Under the pieces are notes generated by a model. That model had not been told where the DNA came from and ran no database searches. It worked only from the letters and a program-made list of their open reading frames with translations. A stretch of 64,000 nucleotides of DNA, taken from the NCBI GenBank assembly GCA_964517495.1, contig CAZFER010000004.1:62001-126000 (forward strand). Reading direction: 5' to 3'. A program made the translations under genes and the position numbers. This DNA is from CAZFER01 sp964517495 (GTDB lineage: Bacteria; Hinthialibacterota; Hinthialibacteria; Hinthialibacterales; Hinthialibacteraceae). Within the stretch, counting starts at the first letter, position 1; every line of letters begins with the position of its first letter. Positions 8,341 through 16,450 of this stretch are shown piece after piece.

Positions 8341-10050
8341 ATGAAACGACGTACATTCATAAAGCAAACTGGTCTTGGGGCTTCTGCACTTATACTCAAT
8401 CAATCTGTTTTTGCAGGTGATGGACATTTACAATCAAATGAGTTGAGCGCGGACCTCGTCATTATCGGTGGAGGGTTGGGAGGATGTGCTGCTGCCTTGG
8501 CTGCTCTTCGCAATGGATTGAGCGTCATCATGACAGAAGAGACGGATTGGATTGGCGGGCAGCTCACCCAGCAAGGCGTTCCGCCTGATGAACATCCCTG
8601 GATCGAGCGATTCGGTTCCAATCTATCCTACCGCCAACTGCGTGATTCTATTCGGCGTTATTATCGTGATCATTATCCCCTGACTGAAACCGCACGCCGT
8701 CAGCCATTTCTTAATCCCGGATTGGGTGGAGTTTCTGCCCTTTGCCATGAACCCCGTGTGTCACTCGCCGTCCTGCGTCAAATATTTTCTCCTTATATTA
8801 GTGGTAGAAAATTGATTTTATTACTCGAACATGAAGCAATCTCCGCGGACACGGAAGGTGATCAGGTTCAATCTGTCACTGTTAAAAGTACTCGAACTGG
8901 CCATCCCATCGTTTTACATGCCCCATACTTTGTTGATGCCACCGAGTTGGGAGATATTCTCCCCATAACGGGAACCGAATACGTGACTGGTTTTGAATCC
9001 GGGAAGGAAACCGGTGAACCTCATGCACCAGAAGAAGCTCAGCCTCAAAATATGCAATCCTGCACATGGTGTTTTGCCATGGATTATCTTCCCGGGGAGG
9101 ATCACATCATCGACAAACCGGGCGACTATGCGTTCTGGCGTGATTACACACCCGATCTCAATCCCCCCTGGCCTGGCAAGCAACTGAGTTGGAGTTATAC
9201 CAATCCCCGAACCCTCAAGCCGGTGGAAAATCGCTACTGTGATCCTGTACGTGAAAGTGAAAATGAATATTCCGGCTTCTGGCGCTACCGGCGTATTGCC
9301 TATAAAAAATATTTCACAGATGAGAACTATGCCAGTGATATTACCCTGGTAAATTGGCCCCATAACGATTATATGTTGGGAAACCTTTGCGAAATTTCAC
9401 CTGCCGAACGCCGCCAGCACTTTTCGGCGGCCATGCAACTCAGTTATTCACTGCTTTATTGGATGCAAACTGAAGCCCTGCGGCCCGATGGTGGAACCGG
9501 CTGGCCAGGTTTACGATTGCGTGGCGATGTGTTAGGCACTGAACATGGATTAGCCAAGTTTCCTTATATACGCGAATCCCGCCGGATCAAAGCCGAATTC
9601 ACTGTGCTCGAACAACATGTTGGTACTGAAGCACGAATGGCTCGCACTGGAAAACCTCAGAATGAGGTGAAAGCCGAATCGTTTCATGATTCCGTGGGGG
9701 TGGGCAGTTACCGAATCGATCTGCACCCGAGCACCGGTGGTGATAATTACATCGATATCAGCAGCCTGCCTTTTCAAATTCCTTTAGGATCATTGATCCC
9801 GCAACGTATGGAAAATCTGATTCCAGCCTGTAAAAATATAGGCACTACCCATATAACCAATGGCTGTTATCGCTTGCATCCCGTGGAATGGAATATTGGG
9901 GAAGCGGCAGGAATGCTGATAGTTTATAGCATTCATCAAAAAGAAAAACCCAGGGGTATTCGCAACATACAAAACAAACTATCCGAGTTTCAACGTTTCT
10001 TACACTCACAAGGAGTGGAAACATCATGGCCGGAAACAGGACCGAGATAA
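8341..10050 (+). CDS. Tat-exported FAD-dependent oxidoreductase (FAD_oxidored family)
   Basis: 569 residues with N-terminal MKRRTFIKQTGLGASAL, a Tat-type signal. The dinucleotide-binding motif is ADLVIIGGGLGGCAAALAAL, followed by ETDWIGGQLTQQGVP, typical of the PF12831 FAD-dependent oxidoreductase family. The C-terminal segment THITNGCYRLHPVEWNIGEAAG is the second conserved FAD-contacting region. Members are common in polysaccharide-degrading bacteria and often lie beside glycoside hydrolases; their substrates are mostly unknown. A weak AAGGG ribosome binding site precedes the ATG. The gene runs 7 bp upstream of a small membrane protein. A second, Sec-type relative is at 48307-50376. Confidence 0.88.
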   Translation: MKRRTFIKQTGLGASALILNQSVFAGDGHLQSNELSADLVIIGGGLGGCAAALAALRNGLSVIMTEETDWIGGQLTQQGVPPDEHPWIERFGSNLSYRQLRDSIRRYYRDHYPLTETARRQPFLNPGLGGVSALCHEPRVSLAVLRQIFSPYISGRKLILLLEHEAISADTEGDQVQSVTVKSTRTGHPIVLHAPYFVDATELGDILPITGTEYVTGFESGKETGEPHAPEEAQPQNMQSCTWCFAMDYLPGEDHIIDKPGDYAFWRDYTPDLNPPWPGKQLSWSYTNPRTLKPVENRYCDPVRESENEYSGFWRYRRIAYKKYFTDENYASDITLVNWPHNDYMLGNLCEISPAERRQHFSAAMQLSYSLLYWMQTEALRPDGGTGWPGLRLRGDVLGTEHGLAKFPYIRESRRIKAEFTVLEQHVGTEARMARTGKPQNEVKAESFHDSVGVGSYRIDLHPSTGGDNYIDISSLPFQIPLGSLIPQRMENLIPACKNIGTTHITNGCYRLHPVEWNIGEAAGMLIVYSIHQKEKPRGIRNIQNKLSEFQRFLHSQGVETSWPETGPR

Positions 10051-10057
10051 AAGAATT

Positions 10058-10429
10058 ATGGGAATAAACGATCACGATATTATTTCATCTGATATTTCAA
10101 AATCTCTTCAATCCGATGAAGCGATGGACATTCAGCGCTTGCAATTGATATTTTCAGAAAAACGCACGGATCTTTCCTTGTTACGAACCGGTATTGCTAT
10201 TTTTACTCTGCCATTGTCTGTTATCACCGTGTTAATTGCCACATCAGGGCAATATGAATTAGTGAATACGCTTTACTTGTTTGTTCCGTTGATCCTACTG
10301 TGTATTGGCTTAGTGATACTGGCTATTTTTTTGATATTAAAATCCATGTATCGCATCAAAAGGAAAGACGCATTAATTCAAAAAATTATCAGCAAGGATC
10401 CCAAACTATTGGAGTTTTATCATAATTAA
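10058..10429 (+). CDS. DUF202/YidH-like small membrane protein
   Basis: 123 residues. A soluble N-terminus of about 30 residues is followed by the DUF202-like signature EKRTDLSLLRTGIAIF and two transmembrane helices (about 45-65 and 75-98). The C-terminus is basic and short. DUF202 proteins are inner-membrane proteins of unknown function. The gene begins 7 bp after the FAD oxidoreductase stop, so translational coupling is plausible, although the products have no obvious link. Assignment rests on the arginine-rich motif before helix 1 and on topology. Confidence 0.75.
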   Translation: MGINDHDIISSDISKSLQSDEAMDIQRLQLIFSEKRTDLSLLRTGIAIFTLPLSVITVLIATSGQYELVNTLYLFVPLILLCIGLVILAIFLILKSMYRIKRKDALIQKIISKDPKLLEFYHN

Positions 10430-10457
10430 CACACCATTAACAAATAGGGGAGGCTAC

Positions 10458-11411
10458 ATGAACAAGCAAACCAATCCGTTTCCACGTCGATCATTTTTGA
10501 TGGGTACTGCAGCCGTAGGCTTAACCACAGCAAGCCAGGGATGGGCATCTGAATCCAGCCAGAAGGTTAAAAATCCGGTCATCTTTTTTTCAAAGCACCT
10601 GGGTTATATGGGTTATGATGCTCTGGCTGAAACGGTCGCCGAAATGGGTTTCGACGGTGTGGATTTAACCGTCCGTCCGGGTGGTCATGTTCTTCCGGGT
10701 AATGCAGAGCGTGATCTTCCCAAAGCCACTGAAGCAATTCGCAAGGTGGGATTGGATGTCAACATGATAACCACCCCGGTTACCGATCCCCATGATCCGG
10801 TTGATCAGGCGATTCTTAAAACCGCCTCACAATTGGGGATAAACTATTACCGGATTGGCACCTGGCGTTATGATCCCAAGCGGGATGTGCTTCAACAGTT
10901 GATGGAATGGAACACCAAACTGCGCGATTTGGCCGCTTTTAACAAAGAATATGGTCTCTTCGCTGGATATCACAATCACTCCGGGCATAATCAAATTGGT
11001 TCCACCATGTGGGATATTTATGAAATGATGCGGGGGATTGATCCCAAATATGTCGGATGCAATTGGGATGTCGCTCATTCCGTCGCGGAAGGCAGCTATG
11101 GCGCCTGGGAAATTAACTTCCGATTACTCAAAAACCGTATTAAAATGAGTGCTGTGAAGGATTGCTTATGGGTCAAACGCGATGACGGCCGCTGGCGGAT
11201 GACTTACCCGCCTGTTGGTGAAGGCCTTACCCCCTGGCCGAAAGCGTTGTCAATGCTGAAGAATATCGGCTACGATGGCCATTTTTCCATGCATTTTGAG
11301 TATCATGTGCAGGGGGATTCAGAAACGGATAAACGAAAAAACGAAATCGCCGCTTTTCGCCGTGATTTGAAACGCTTTCGCGGTTACATGAAAGAGGCGG
11401 GGCTTGGCTAA
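10458..11411 (+). CDS. Tat-exported sugar phosphate isomerase/epimerase-like TIM barrel
   Basis: 317 residues. The Tat signal is FPRRSFLMGTAAVGLTTAS. The mature domain is a xylose-isomerase-like TIM barrel (AP_endonuc_2 family): MGFDGVDLTVRPGGH near the start, AGYHNHSGH and NWDVAHS in the middle, and DGHFSMHFEYH near the end supply the His/Asp/Glu residues that usually bind a divalent metal. Related enzymes isomerise or epimerise sugars or keto-sugars, and pair functionally with Gfo/Idh/MocA oxidoreductases such as the one at 5058. A GGGGAGG ribosome binding site precedes the ATG. The substrate is unknown. Confidence 0.88.
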   Translation: MNKQTNPFPRRSFLMGTAAVGLTTASQGWASESSQKVKNPVIFFSKHLGYMGYDALAETVAEMGFDGVDLTVRPGGHVLPGNAERDLPKATEAIRKVGLDVNMITTPVTDPHDPVDQAILKTASQLGINYYRIGTWRYDPKRDVLQQLMEWNTKLRDLAAFNKEYGLFAGYHNHSGHNQIGSTMWDIYEMMRGIDPKYVGCNWDVAHSVAEGSYGAWEINFRLLKNRIKMSAVKDCLWVKRDDGRWRMTYPPVGEGLTPWPKALSMLKNIGYDGHFSMHFEYHVQGDSETDKRKNEIAAFRRDLKRFRGYMKEAGLG

Positions 11412-11424
11412 GGATTTATTATAA

Positions 11425-12447
11425 ATGTCTCATCATCATCATCATCATGAACATGCCCATTCGCATGGGCATGTTCATGATTCACATTATTATCAACAAG
11501 CCATCCGAGAACGTCTGGGTGCGATATTGGATTTGGATCAATCGCATGATCATCCCATTGAAATCCTGTCGCACATTTGCGCCGTGCAACAATCCCATCA
11601 TCCAGGCATTCATCCTCGTTCGGCGTTGATTTTTGCGGGTGACCATGGTTTTTGCCAACGCTTCCAATGCACATTTTCTCCAACTCATGAGCGTATAAAT
11701 CGTCTGGTCAACCAACGGTCGTTAAGCACTATTATGGCTGATCGTCATCAATTGACCATGAACGTTATTAATGTGGGGTGCATGGATTCGCTGGATTCCA
11801 TTCAGCATGTCCAAAATAACCTGGTACGGCTTGGGACAAATGATTTCACCCAAACCAGTTCCTTAACCATCGATGAAGCAAAGCAGGCCATGAAAATTGG
11901 TTCTGACGCCGCGGCACAAGAAATGCAAAAAGGGACTCGGCTAATAGTGCTGGGGGCCTTGGGGCAGGGAACTGAGATTTCAGCGGTTGTTTTATCTACT
12001 GCGCTTTTGTCTCTTGAATTGCAAAATGCCATTGATTGGAAACGCTATGAACAATCATTAAACCTGCCATCTTTCCTGGATGAAACAGGGCGAATACTCC
12101 ATGATAAAAAAGACCATTTTTCCACACCTATTCCGGCTCTTGCGTATCTTGGTGGAGTTGAAATGGCTGCCATGGTGGGAGTGATACTTCAGGCCGCCAG
12201 CCATCATGTTCTCGTTTTATTGGACGATATGGCTGCCTGCCTGGCTGCTTATATCGCATCGTTAATCGATCCATCCACATCAGGTGCATTGCTTGCTTCT
12301 CATCAAAATGATGAAACTGCCAACCAGATCATTTACCAACATTTAAACCTTCAATCCCTTTATAAATCGCGCTTACATTCGAATGAATTTTTGTATTCCC
12401 TGTTAGTTTTGCCCATTCTCGATTCCGTCATTAATCTAGCCGAATGA
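11425..12447 (+). CDS. Divergent CobT-like phosphoribosyltransferase with His-rich N-terminus
   Basis: 340 residues. The first 21 contain 12 histidines (six in a row, then H.H.H.H.H). The rest resembles CobT, which makes alpha-ribazole phosphate from nicotinate mononucleotide and a lower-ligand base for cobamides: ALIFAGDHGF near residue 70, LGALGQGTE where CobT has a GIGNTT motif, and LGGVEMAAMVGVILQAA. Glu321 (SNEFLYSLLVLP) aligns in spacing with the CobT catalytic Glu, but the flanking glycine loop (GEGTGA) is lost. So the fold is likely CobT-like with altered chemistry or substrate. The His tract may bind Zn, Ni or Co. No other cobamide gene is in the window. It starts 13 bp after the TIM-barrel gene. 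Confidence 0.75.
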   Translation: MSHHHHHHEHAHSHGHVHDSHYYQQAIRERLGAILDLDQSHDHPIEILSHICAVQQSHHPGIHPRSALIFAGDHGFCQRFQCTFSPTHERINRLVNQRSLSTIMADRHQLTMNVINVGCMDSLDSIQHVQNNLVRLGTNDFTQTSSLTIDEAKQAMKIGSDAAAQEMQKGTRLIVLGALGQGTEISAVVLSTALLSLELQNAIDWKRYEQSLNLPSFLDETGRILHDKKDHFSTPIPALAYLGGVEMAAMVGVILQAASHHVLVLLDDMAACLAAYIASLIDPSTSGALLASHQNDETANQIIYQHLNLQSLYKSRLHSNEFLYSLLVLPILDSVINLAE

Positions 12448-12952
12448 TGTTATAAGTGACTGTGAACGTTGCTTTTATGCTTCCAGAGAGATAATGCTTC
12501 ATTTTGAAATGCTTTTCTCTCTCAATCTTCGAAGTTCGTGTGTGACATGTGTTTGGAATAAACCTACTAGAAAAAACGTTTCCATAGTAGTATCCTTTAA
12601 GTAGATATTTAGTAAACGAATGATTTTTATGTTCTATGAACCTGAAGGTATAGGGCTGAAATTGGCCAACCTTCACACGCCAAAGCGATTGAAGCAATCG
12701 TTGTTGTTCCCAACATGTGGCAGATGGGTTCCATGAGTGACTGGTATGGTTCCTTGAACTGTTGTTGATACCGCGAAAATTAAAGAAAAAAGGAAATATA
12801 AAGAAAGTTTAAACTAACAGATTCGCTGTGAGGGTTTTCTTTATGTGATTTTTCAGAAAATCGGCGAATTCAGGTTTTTGGAGTATCTTTGTCACAATGG
12901 CGCATGGAACGGATGGAATTATTATTCGTTCCCTAATTAAAAGGAGGTAACA
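12448..12952. other. 505-bp intergenic region, no confident gene
   Basis: AT-rich spacer before the KamA-family gene. A stretch near 12661-12768 can be read as a short open segment ending in a stop (IVVVPNMWQMGSMSDWYGSL), possibly a degraded coding remnant, but I recognise no family. A strong AAAGGAGG ribosome binding site near 12940 belongs to the downstream gene. Confidence 0.5.
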
Positions 12953-14131
12953 ATGGCCCTGCATTTAGTATCCAATAGAAATTCTGATGTAATTGGCGAG
13001 AATCGTTATGTACCAAAAGTCAAATACGTGCGTGATTTGGATTCAATACCTCAAATCCCAAAACACGAGCGTGATAAACTCAAAAAAGTCGCTCAACGGT
13101 ATGTATTTCGTGTGAACGATTATTATCTTAAACTCATTGATTGGAATGATCCCAATGATCCAATCAAGCAACTCATTATCCCCCGCGAGGAGGAACTGAA
13201 TGACTGGGGGCAATTGGACGCCAGCAACGAAAGTTCAATAACGGTTGAACGGGGAGTTCAACATAAATATACCGATACGGTTTTGTTATTATGTAATGAA
13301 GTCTGTGGTGCTTACTGCCGTTATTGTTTTCGTAAACGTCTTTTTATGGATGAAAATGATGAAGCGACTCTGGATGTTTCAAAGGGAATCGAATACATCG
13401 CCAATCATCCTGAAGTGAATAATGTATTACTCACTGGCGGCGATCCTCTGTTGATGAGCACCAAACGCCTGATTCGTATTTTCCAGCAACTTCGGGAGAT
13501 TCCTCATGTCAAAATTATCCGGCTCGGTTCAAAAATGCCGGCATTTAATCCCTGGCGGATATCGAATGATTCAGAGCTTCAACAGGCCTTCCGCTTTTAT
13601 TCTCAAGAAGACAAACGCATTTATTTAATGGCGCATTTTGATCATCCACGCGAATTGACCGAACCAGCGATTGAAGGAATTCATGCCACCATTCGCAGCG
13701 GTGTGATTTGTGTAAACCAATGTCCCTTGATTCGCGGTGTTAATGATGATGTTGATATATTGGCGGACATGTACAGCCAGTTATCCTATATCGGGTGTCC
13801 ACCCTATTATTTATTCCAGGGCCGGCCCACTGCGGGGAATGAACCCTATGAACTTCCCATCGTTGAGGGGTGGTCCTTATTCAACAAAGCATTGCGCCGT
13901 GGCTCGGGCTTAGCCCGCCGTGCCCGTTATATTATGTCCCACGAAACGGGAAAAATTGAAATCATGGCTGTTGATAATGTATTCATATACATGCGCTATC
14001 ATGAAGCCAAGGATCCTGCCGATTTGGGGCGTTTTTTAATCGCTCATCGTGATGACAAAGCCTATTGGCTTGATCAGTTGGAATTGCTTAATCATCCTCC
14101 TGCACCCTCTTCATTGTCTCAGCAAAATTGA
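12953..14131 (+). CDS. KamA-family radical SAM protein, apparently without the PLP lysine
   Basis: 392 residues with a radical SAM cluster motif C118-x3-C122-x2-C125 (CGAYCRYCFRKR), then LLTGGDPLLM and IRLGSKMPAFNPWRI as in lysine 2,3-aminomutases. GVNDD near 262 is also shared. The segment PYYLFQGRPTAGNEPYELP aligns without gaps to the C. subterminale enzyme as I remember it; there the lysine-recognising Asp330 becomes Arg291 and the PLP-binding Lys337 becomes Glu305. This argues against lysine 2,3-aminomutase activity and possibly against PLP use. It may belong to an uncharacterised KamA-like subfamily with an ETGKIEI motif near residue 331. A strong ribosome binding site precedes the start. 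Confidence 0.85.
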   Translation: MALHLVSNRNSDVIGENRYVPKVKYVRDLDSIPQIPKHERDKLKKVAQRYVFRVNDYYLKLIDWNDPNDPIKQLIIPREEELNDWGQLDASNESSITVERGVQHKYTDTVLLLCNEVCGAYCRYCFRKRLFMDENDEATLDVSKGIEYIANHPEVNNVLLTGGDPLLMSTKRLIRIFQQLREIPHVKIIRLGSKMPAFNPWRISNDSELQQAFRFYSQEDKRIYLMAHFDHPRELTEPAIEGIHATIRSGVICVNQCPLIRGVNDDVDILADMYSQLSYIGCPPYYLFQGRPTAGNEPYELPIVEGWSLFNKALRRGSGLARRARYIMSHETGKIEIMAVDNVFIYMRYHEAKDPADLGRFLIAHRDDKAYWLDQLELLNHPPAPSSLSQQN

Positions 14132-14164
14132 TTTGAAGTTAAGATCATATTGAATCGTTGAATT

Positions 14165-14229
14165 GGGAGGGCGAATCTCCTGAGGAGCCGTTGTACGAGG
14201 ACGCGGCTCGGCGGGAGCCTCGCCCTCCC
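14165..14229. repeat. GEAPAEP-type palindromic element, copy 2
   Basis: 65-bp palindrome, same outer arms GGGAGGGCGA / TCGCCCTCCC and same length as the copy at 3872-3936, with changes mainly near the loop. The reverse strand again reads KREGEAPAEP. It lies between the convergent KamA-family and O-antigen-ligase genes, where it could end transcription from either side. Confidence 0.85.
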
Positions 14230-14317
14230 TTTTAAGAGTTCCTACAAATGGTAGGGGTGAACCTGTGTGTTCGCTCTTTGTTGGAGTGCGGCAACCCGCA
14301 GGAAGCGCGTCAGGCAG

Positions 14318-14340
14318 GGTTGACACATAGGTCAACCTTT
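14318..14340. terminator. Hairpin between convergent genes
   Basis: Perfect 7-bp stem GGTTGAC / GTCAACC with a 6-nt loop, followed by only three T. It lies just beyond the stop of the minus-strand ligase gene and about 190 bp after the KamA-family stop. A weak terminator at best. Confidence 0.35.
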
Positions 14341-14346
14341 ACGAAT

Positions 14347-16422
14347 TTAAGGCGTTGCTGATGAGATATTATCCTGGGCTGCATTCTGTTTAGCTCGAAA
14401 TTTTTTGATGCCGTTTAGCAGATTTCTAATGCTGGCCATGTCTTTTGGATCCTCAAAAGGACGTAATTCCGCTTTCTTGAGTGCTTGCTGAAAGGCTTTT
14501 TGAGCGGCATCGATATCATTAAGTGTCATCAGATAGCTTCGGCCTTTGATGTAATAATATTCTGGAGCGGTGGGATCATTTTTGATCGCACGTTCAATCC
14601 AGCGGTTGGCCTCTTTTCCACATTCCTGCAGCAAGTGGGCCAGTACTACGGGTGGATACAAATCTTTTTGCGATAGAATGAAATCCGCCTGTTTCAACGA
14701 GGTAATGGCCAGGTTCATGGGAGTGGCGGTGAAGTTTTTATATAAGCGGTCCAGTTCAATATACGCTCGCCGGGCTTGCTGATAATCATGAAATTGATAA
14801 TACCCCAACGCCATCCAGTTATATGGTTGAATACGGTCTGGTGCCAGTTGGGCGGATTTACGCAATAAAATCAATGCATGCTCCATTTTTTCATGATTGA
14901 AAGAGATGGTTTTGGTTTCATTGGTCTGTTTGATTGCTTCATAGCCTTCCCGCATCATGCTGTCGGCGACATAGTTTTTAACTGCCGTGTAAAACAAAAA
15001 GACGGAAACGATCGGGATAAGACAAACCAAAGTGGGGCGCAATAGCCTTTGCGGCTTACGCCGGACTGGGGTTTGGGCATCAATCGCCCCTAGTGCCACA
15101 CCCAGAAAGGACCAATAGATAAAGGCAATCGGTGTTTGCCGAAGGGTGACCGTCACCATGTTGTGAATCAGGATGGCAATTATCCCGCAAAGAAAGCCAA
15201 TTAAAACTAAATTGCTGCGGCTTCGATGCCGTAATGCATGCCGCCAGATTGTGAAGAACACCAGGCCGATAAGGGCCAGATATAAGATCAATCCCACCAC
15301 GCCGGTTTCAGATAATATCTCAAGATATTCATTGTGAACATGTTCCAAATAATGCCGCTTGAAGGGCAGATAAATCGATAATTCCTTATCACGAAATGTG
15401 TTGAAATGAATAGCGAAGGTCCCTAATCCAAAACCAAACCAGGGATGGGTTAACCACATGGTGATGGCAGCGGCATAAAAGTATGAACGCGTTGCCACTG
15501 AGGTACCCTGTGTCAGTAGGGAAAACCGGTAGATCGCGGCGGTTAATTCATCCCACATCAAAGTTACGCATACAATCCCTGATATCACCACAATCACAAT
15601 GATGCTGATCGTACGTCCCAGGGTAATTCCGGGTTCAAGCAGGACCGGTTCGCGCACCCAATTTAAATAGGTTAATAACGATAAAAGGAGGATTAGGACA
15701 AAAAACATGCTCATCCATCCTCCCCGGCTGTATGAGAAGATCAGCGCCAATATTTCAAATACCCCACAGAGGATGAAAAATCCACGGATTTTTCCTTGTC
15801 TGATCAAAGCCAAGGTAATGGTCAGGGGGAGCAGAGCGATTAAATACCCAGCCAGGAAATCCGGATTGCATAAAGATGAACAAACCCGCCGGGTGGAGCG
15901 GTCTTCCCATTCGAAGGTTGTCCATTCAAAGAAATCGATTTCAAACGCTTGAAATACGGCATAAACACTGACCAACAACGCACTGAAGACTGTTATGTTT
16001 ATAAAGGCATGAAAACGCTGTTTATCACGGGCAAATTCCACACAAGCAATGGACAAAAATAAATACGCTAACCAGCGGCTGAACGCATGGCCAGCCCGTG
16101 GATGGGAGGCAAAACCATAGGCGGATATAAACAAGTATCCCAGCAGGATTAAGGATAATCCATAAAATAAGCGAACCGGCCTGCTGCGTTTTTTTTGCTC
16201 AAGGCTGGATGATTGGGTATACCATAACAGCAGCAATGCCAAAAGAAGCAGGAAGGTGGTTATCTGTAAAACGGTCTCTTTTATAATGATGGTGTTGGTG
16301 TTGAATCCGGTAAATAGAAGAGGCATCAACAAGCAGGGAAGCCCCAATAAACAAACGAACAACAAGGTGAGACATCGTTTAAAAGAAAAGCGTTTAGGTT
16401 GATCATTAAACATGGATGACAT
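14347..16422 (-). CDS. O-antigen ligase-like membrane protein with C-terminal TPRs
   Basis: 691 residues. About ten or more transmembrane helices fill residues 15-470, with the Wzy_C/O-antigen-ligase signature in the large loop (WLTHPWFGFGLGTF, HYLEHVHNEYLEILSETGVVGL). The C-terminal ~190 residues are soluble and hold tetratricopeptide-like repeats (YNWMALGYYQFHDYQQARRAY; YYIKGRSYLMTLNDIDAAQKAF). Members transfer glycans to lipid A core, polymerise O-units or glycosylate pilins; with pilin-like genes at 43.6 and 47.7 kb either role is possible. It starts 28 bp after the sensor kinase, so the two are likely cotranscribed. Confidence 0.85.
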   Translation of the reverse strand: MSSMFNDQPKRFSFKRCLTLLFVCLLGLPCLLMPLLFTGFNTNTIIIKETVLQITTFLLLLALLLLWYTQSSSLEQKKRSRPVRLFYGLSLILLGYLFISAYGFASHPRAGHAFSRWLAYLFLSIACVEFARDKQRFHAFINITVFSALLVSVYAVFQAFEIDFFEWTTFEWEDRSTRRVCSSLCNPDFLAGYLIALLPLTITLALIRQGKIRGFFILCGVFEILALIFSYSRGGWMSMFFVLILLLSLLTYLNWVREPVLLEPGITLGRTISIIVIVVISGIVCVTLMWDELTAAIYRFSLLTQGTSVATRSYFYAAAITMWLTHPWFGFGLGTFAIHFNTFRDKELSIYLPFKRHYLEHVHNEYLEILSETGVVGLILYLALIGLVFFTIWRHALRHRSRSNLVLIGFLCGIIAILIHNMVTVTLRQTPIAFIYWSFLGVALGAIDAQTPVRRKPQRLLRPTLVCLIPIVSVFLFYTAVKNYVADSMMREGYEAIKQTNETKTISFNHEKMEHALILLRKSAQLAPDRIQPYNWMALGYYQFHDYQQARRAYIELDRLYKNFTATPMNLAITSLKQADFILSQKDLYPPVVLAHLLQECGKEANRWIERAIKNDPTAPEYYYIKGRSYLMTLNDIDAAQKAFQQALKKAELRPFEDPKDMASIRNLLNGIKKFRAKQNAAQDNISSATP

Positions 16423-16450
16423 GTACTCCGATTTTCAAATCCACATTTCT

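Noticed and set aside
11431..11448. Six consecutive His codons resembling a cloning tag
   Set aside because: The tract continues as an irregular natural His-rich segment in a genomic context with its own neighbours; no vector sequence is present.
12431..12697. 88-codon minus-strand frame after the CobT-like gene
   Set aside because: No recognisable motif, no ribosome binding site, and it overlaps the end of the CobT-like gene antisense.
14111..14335. 74-codon minus-strand frame containing GEAPAEP
   Set aside because: It spans repeat copy 2 and the non-coding gap between convergent genes; no ribosome binding site and no family.
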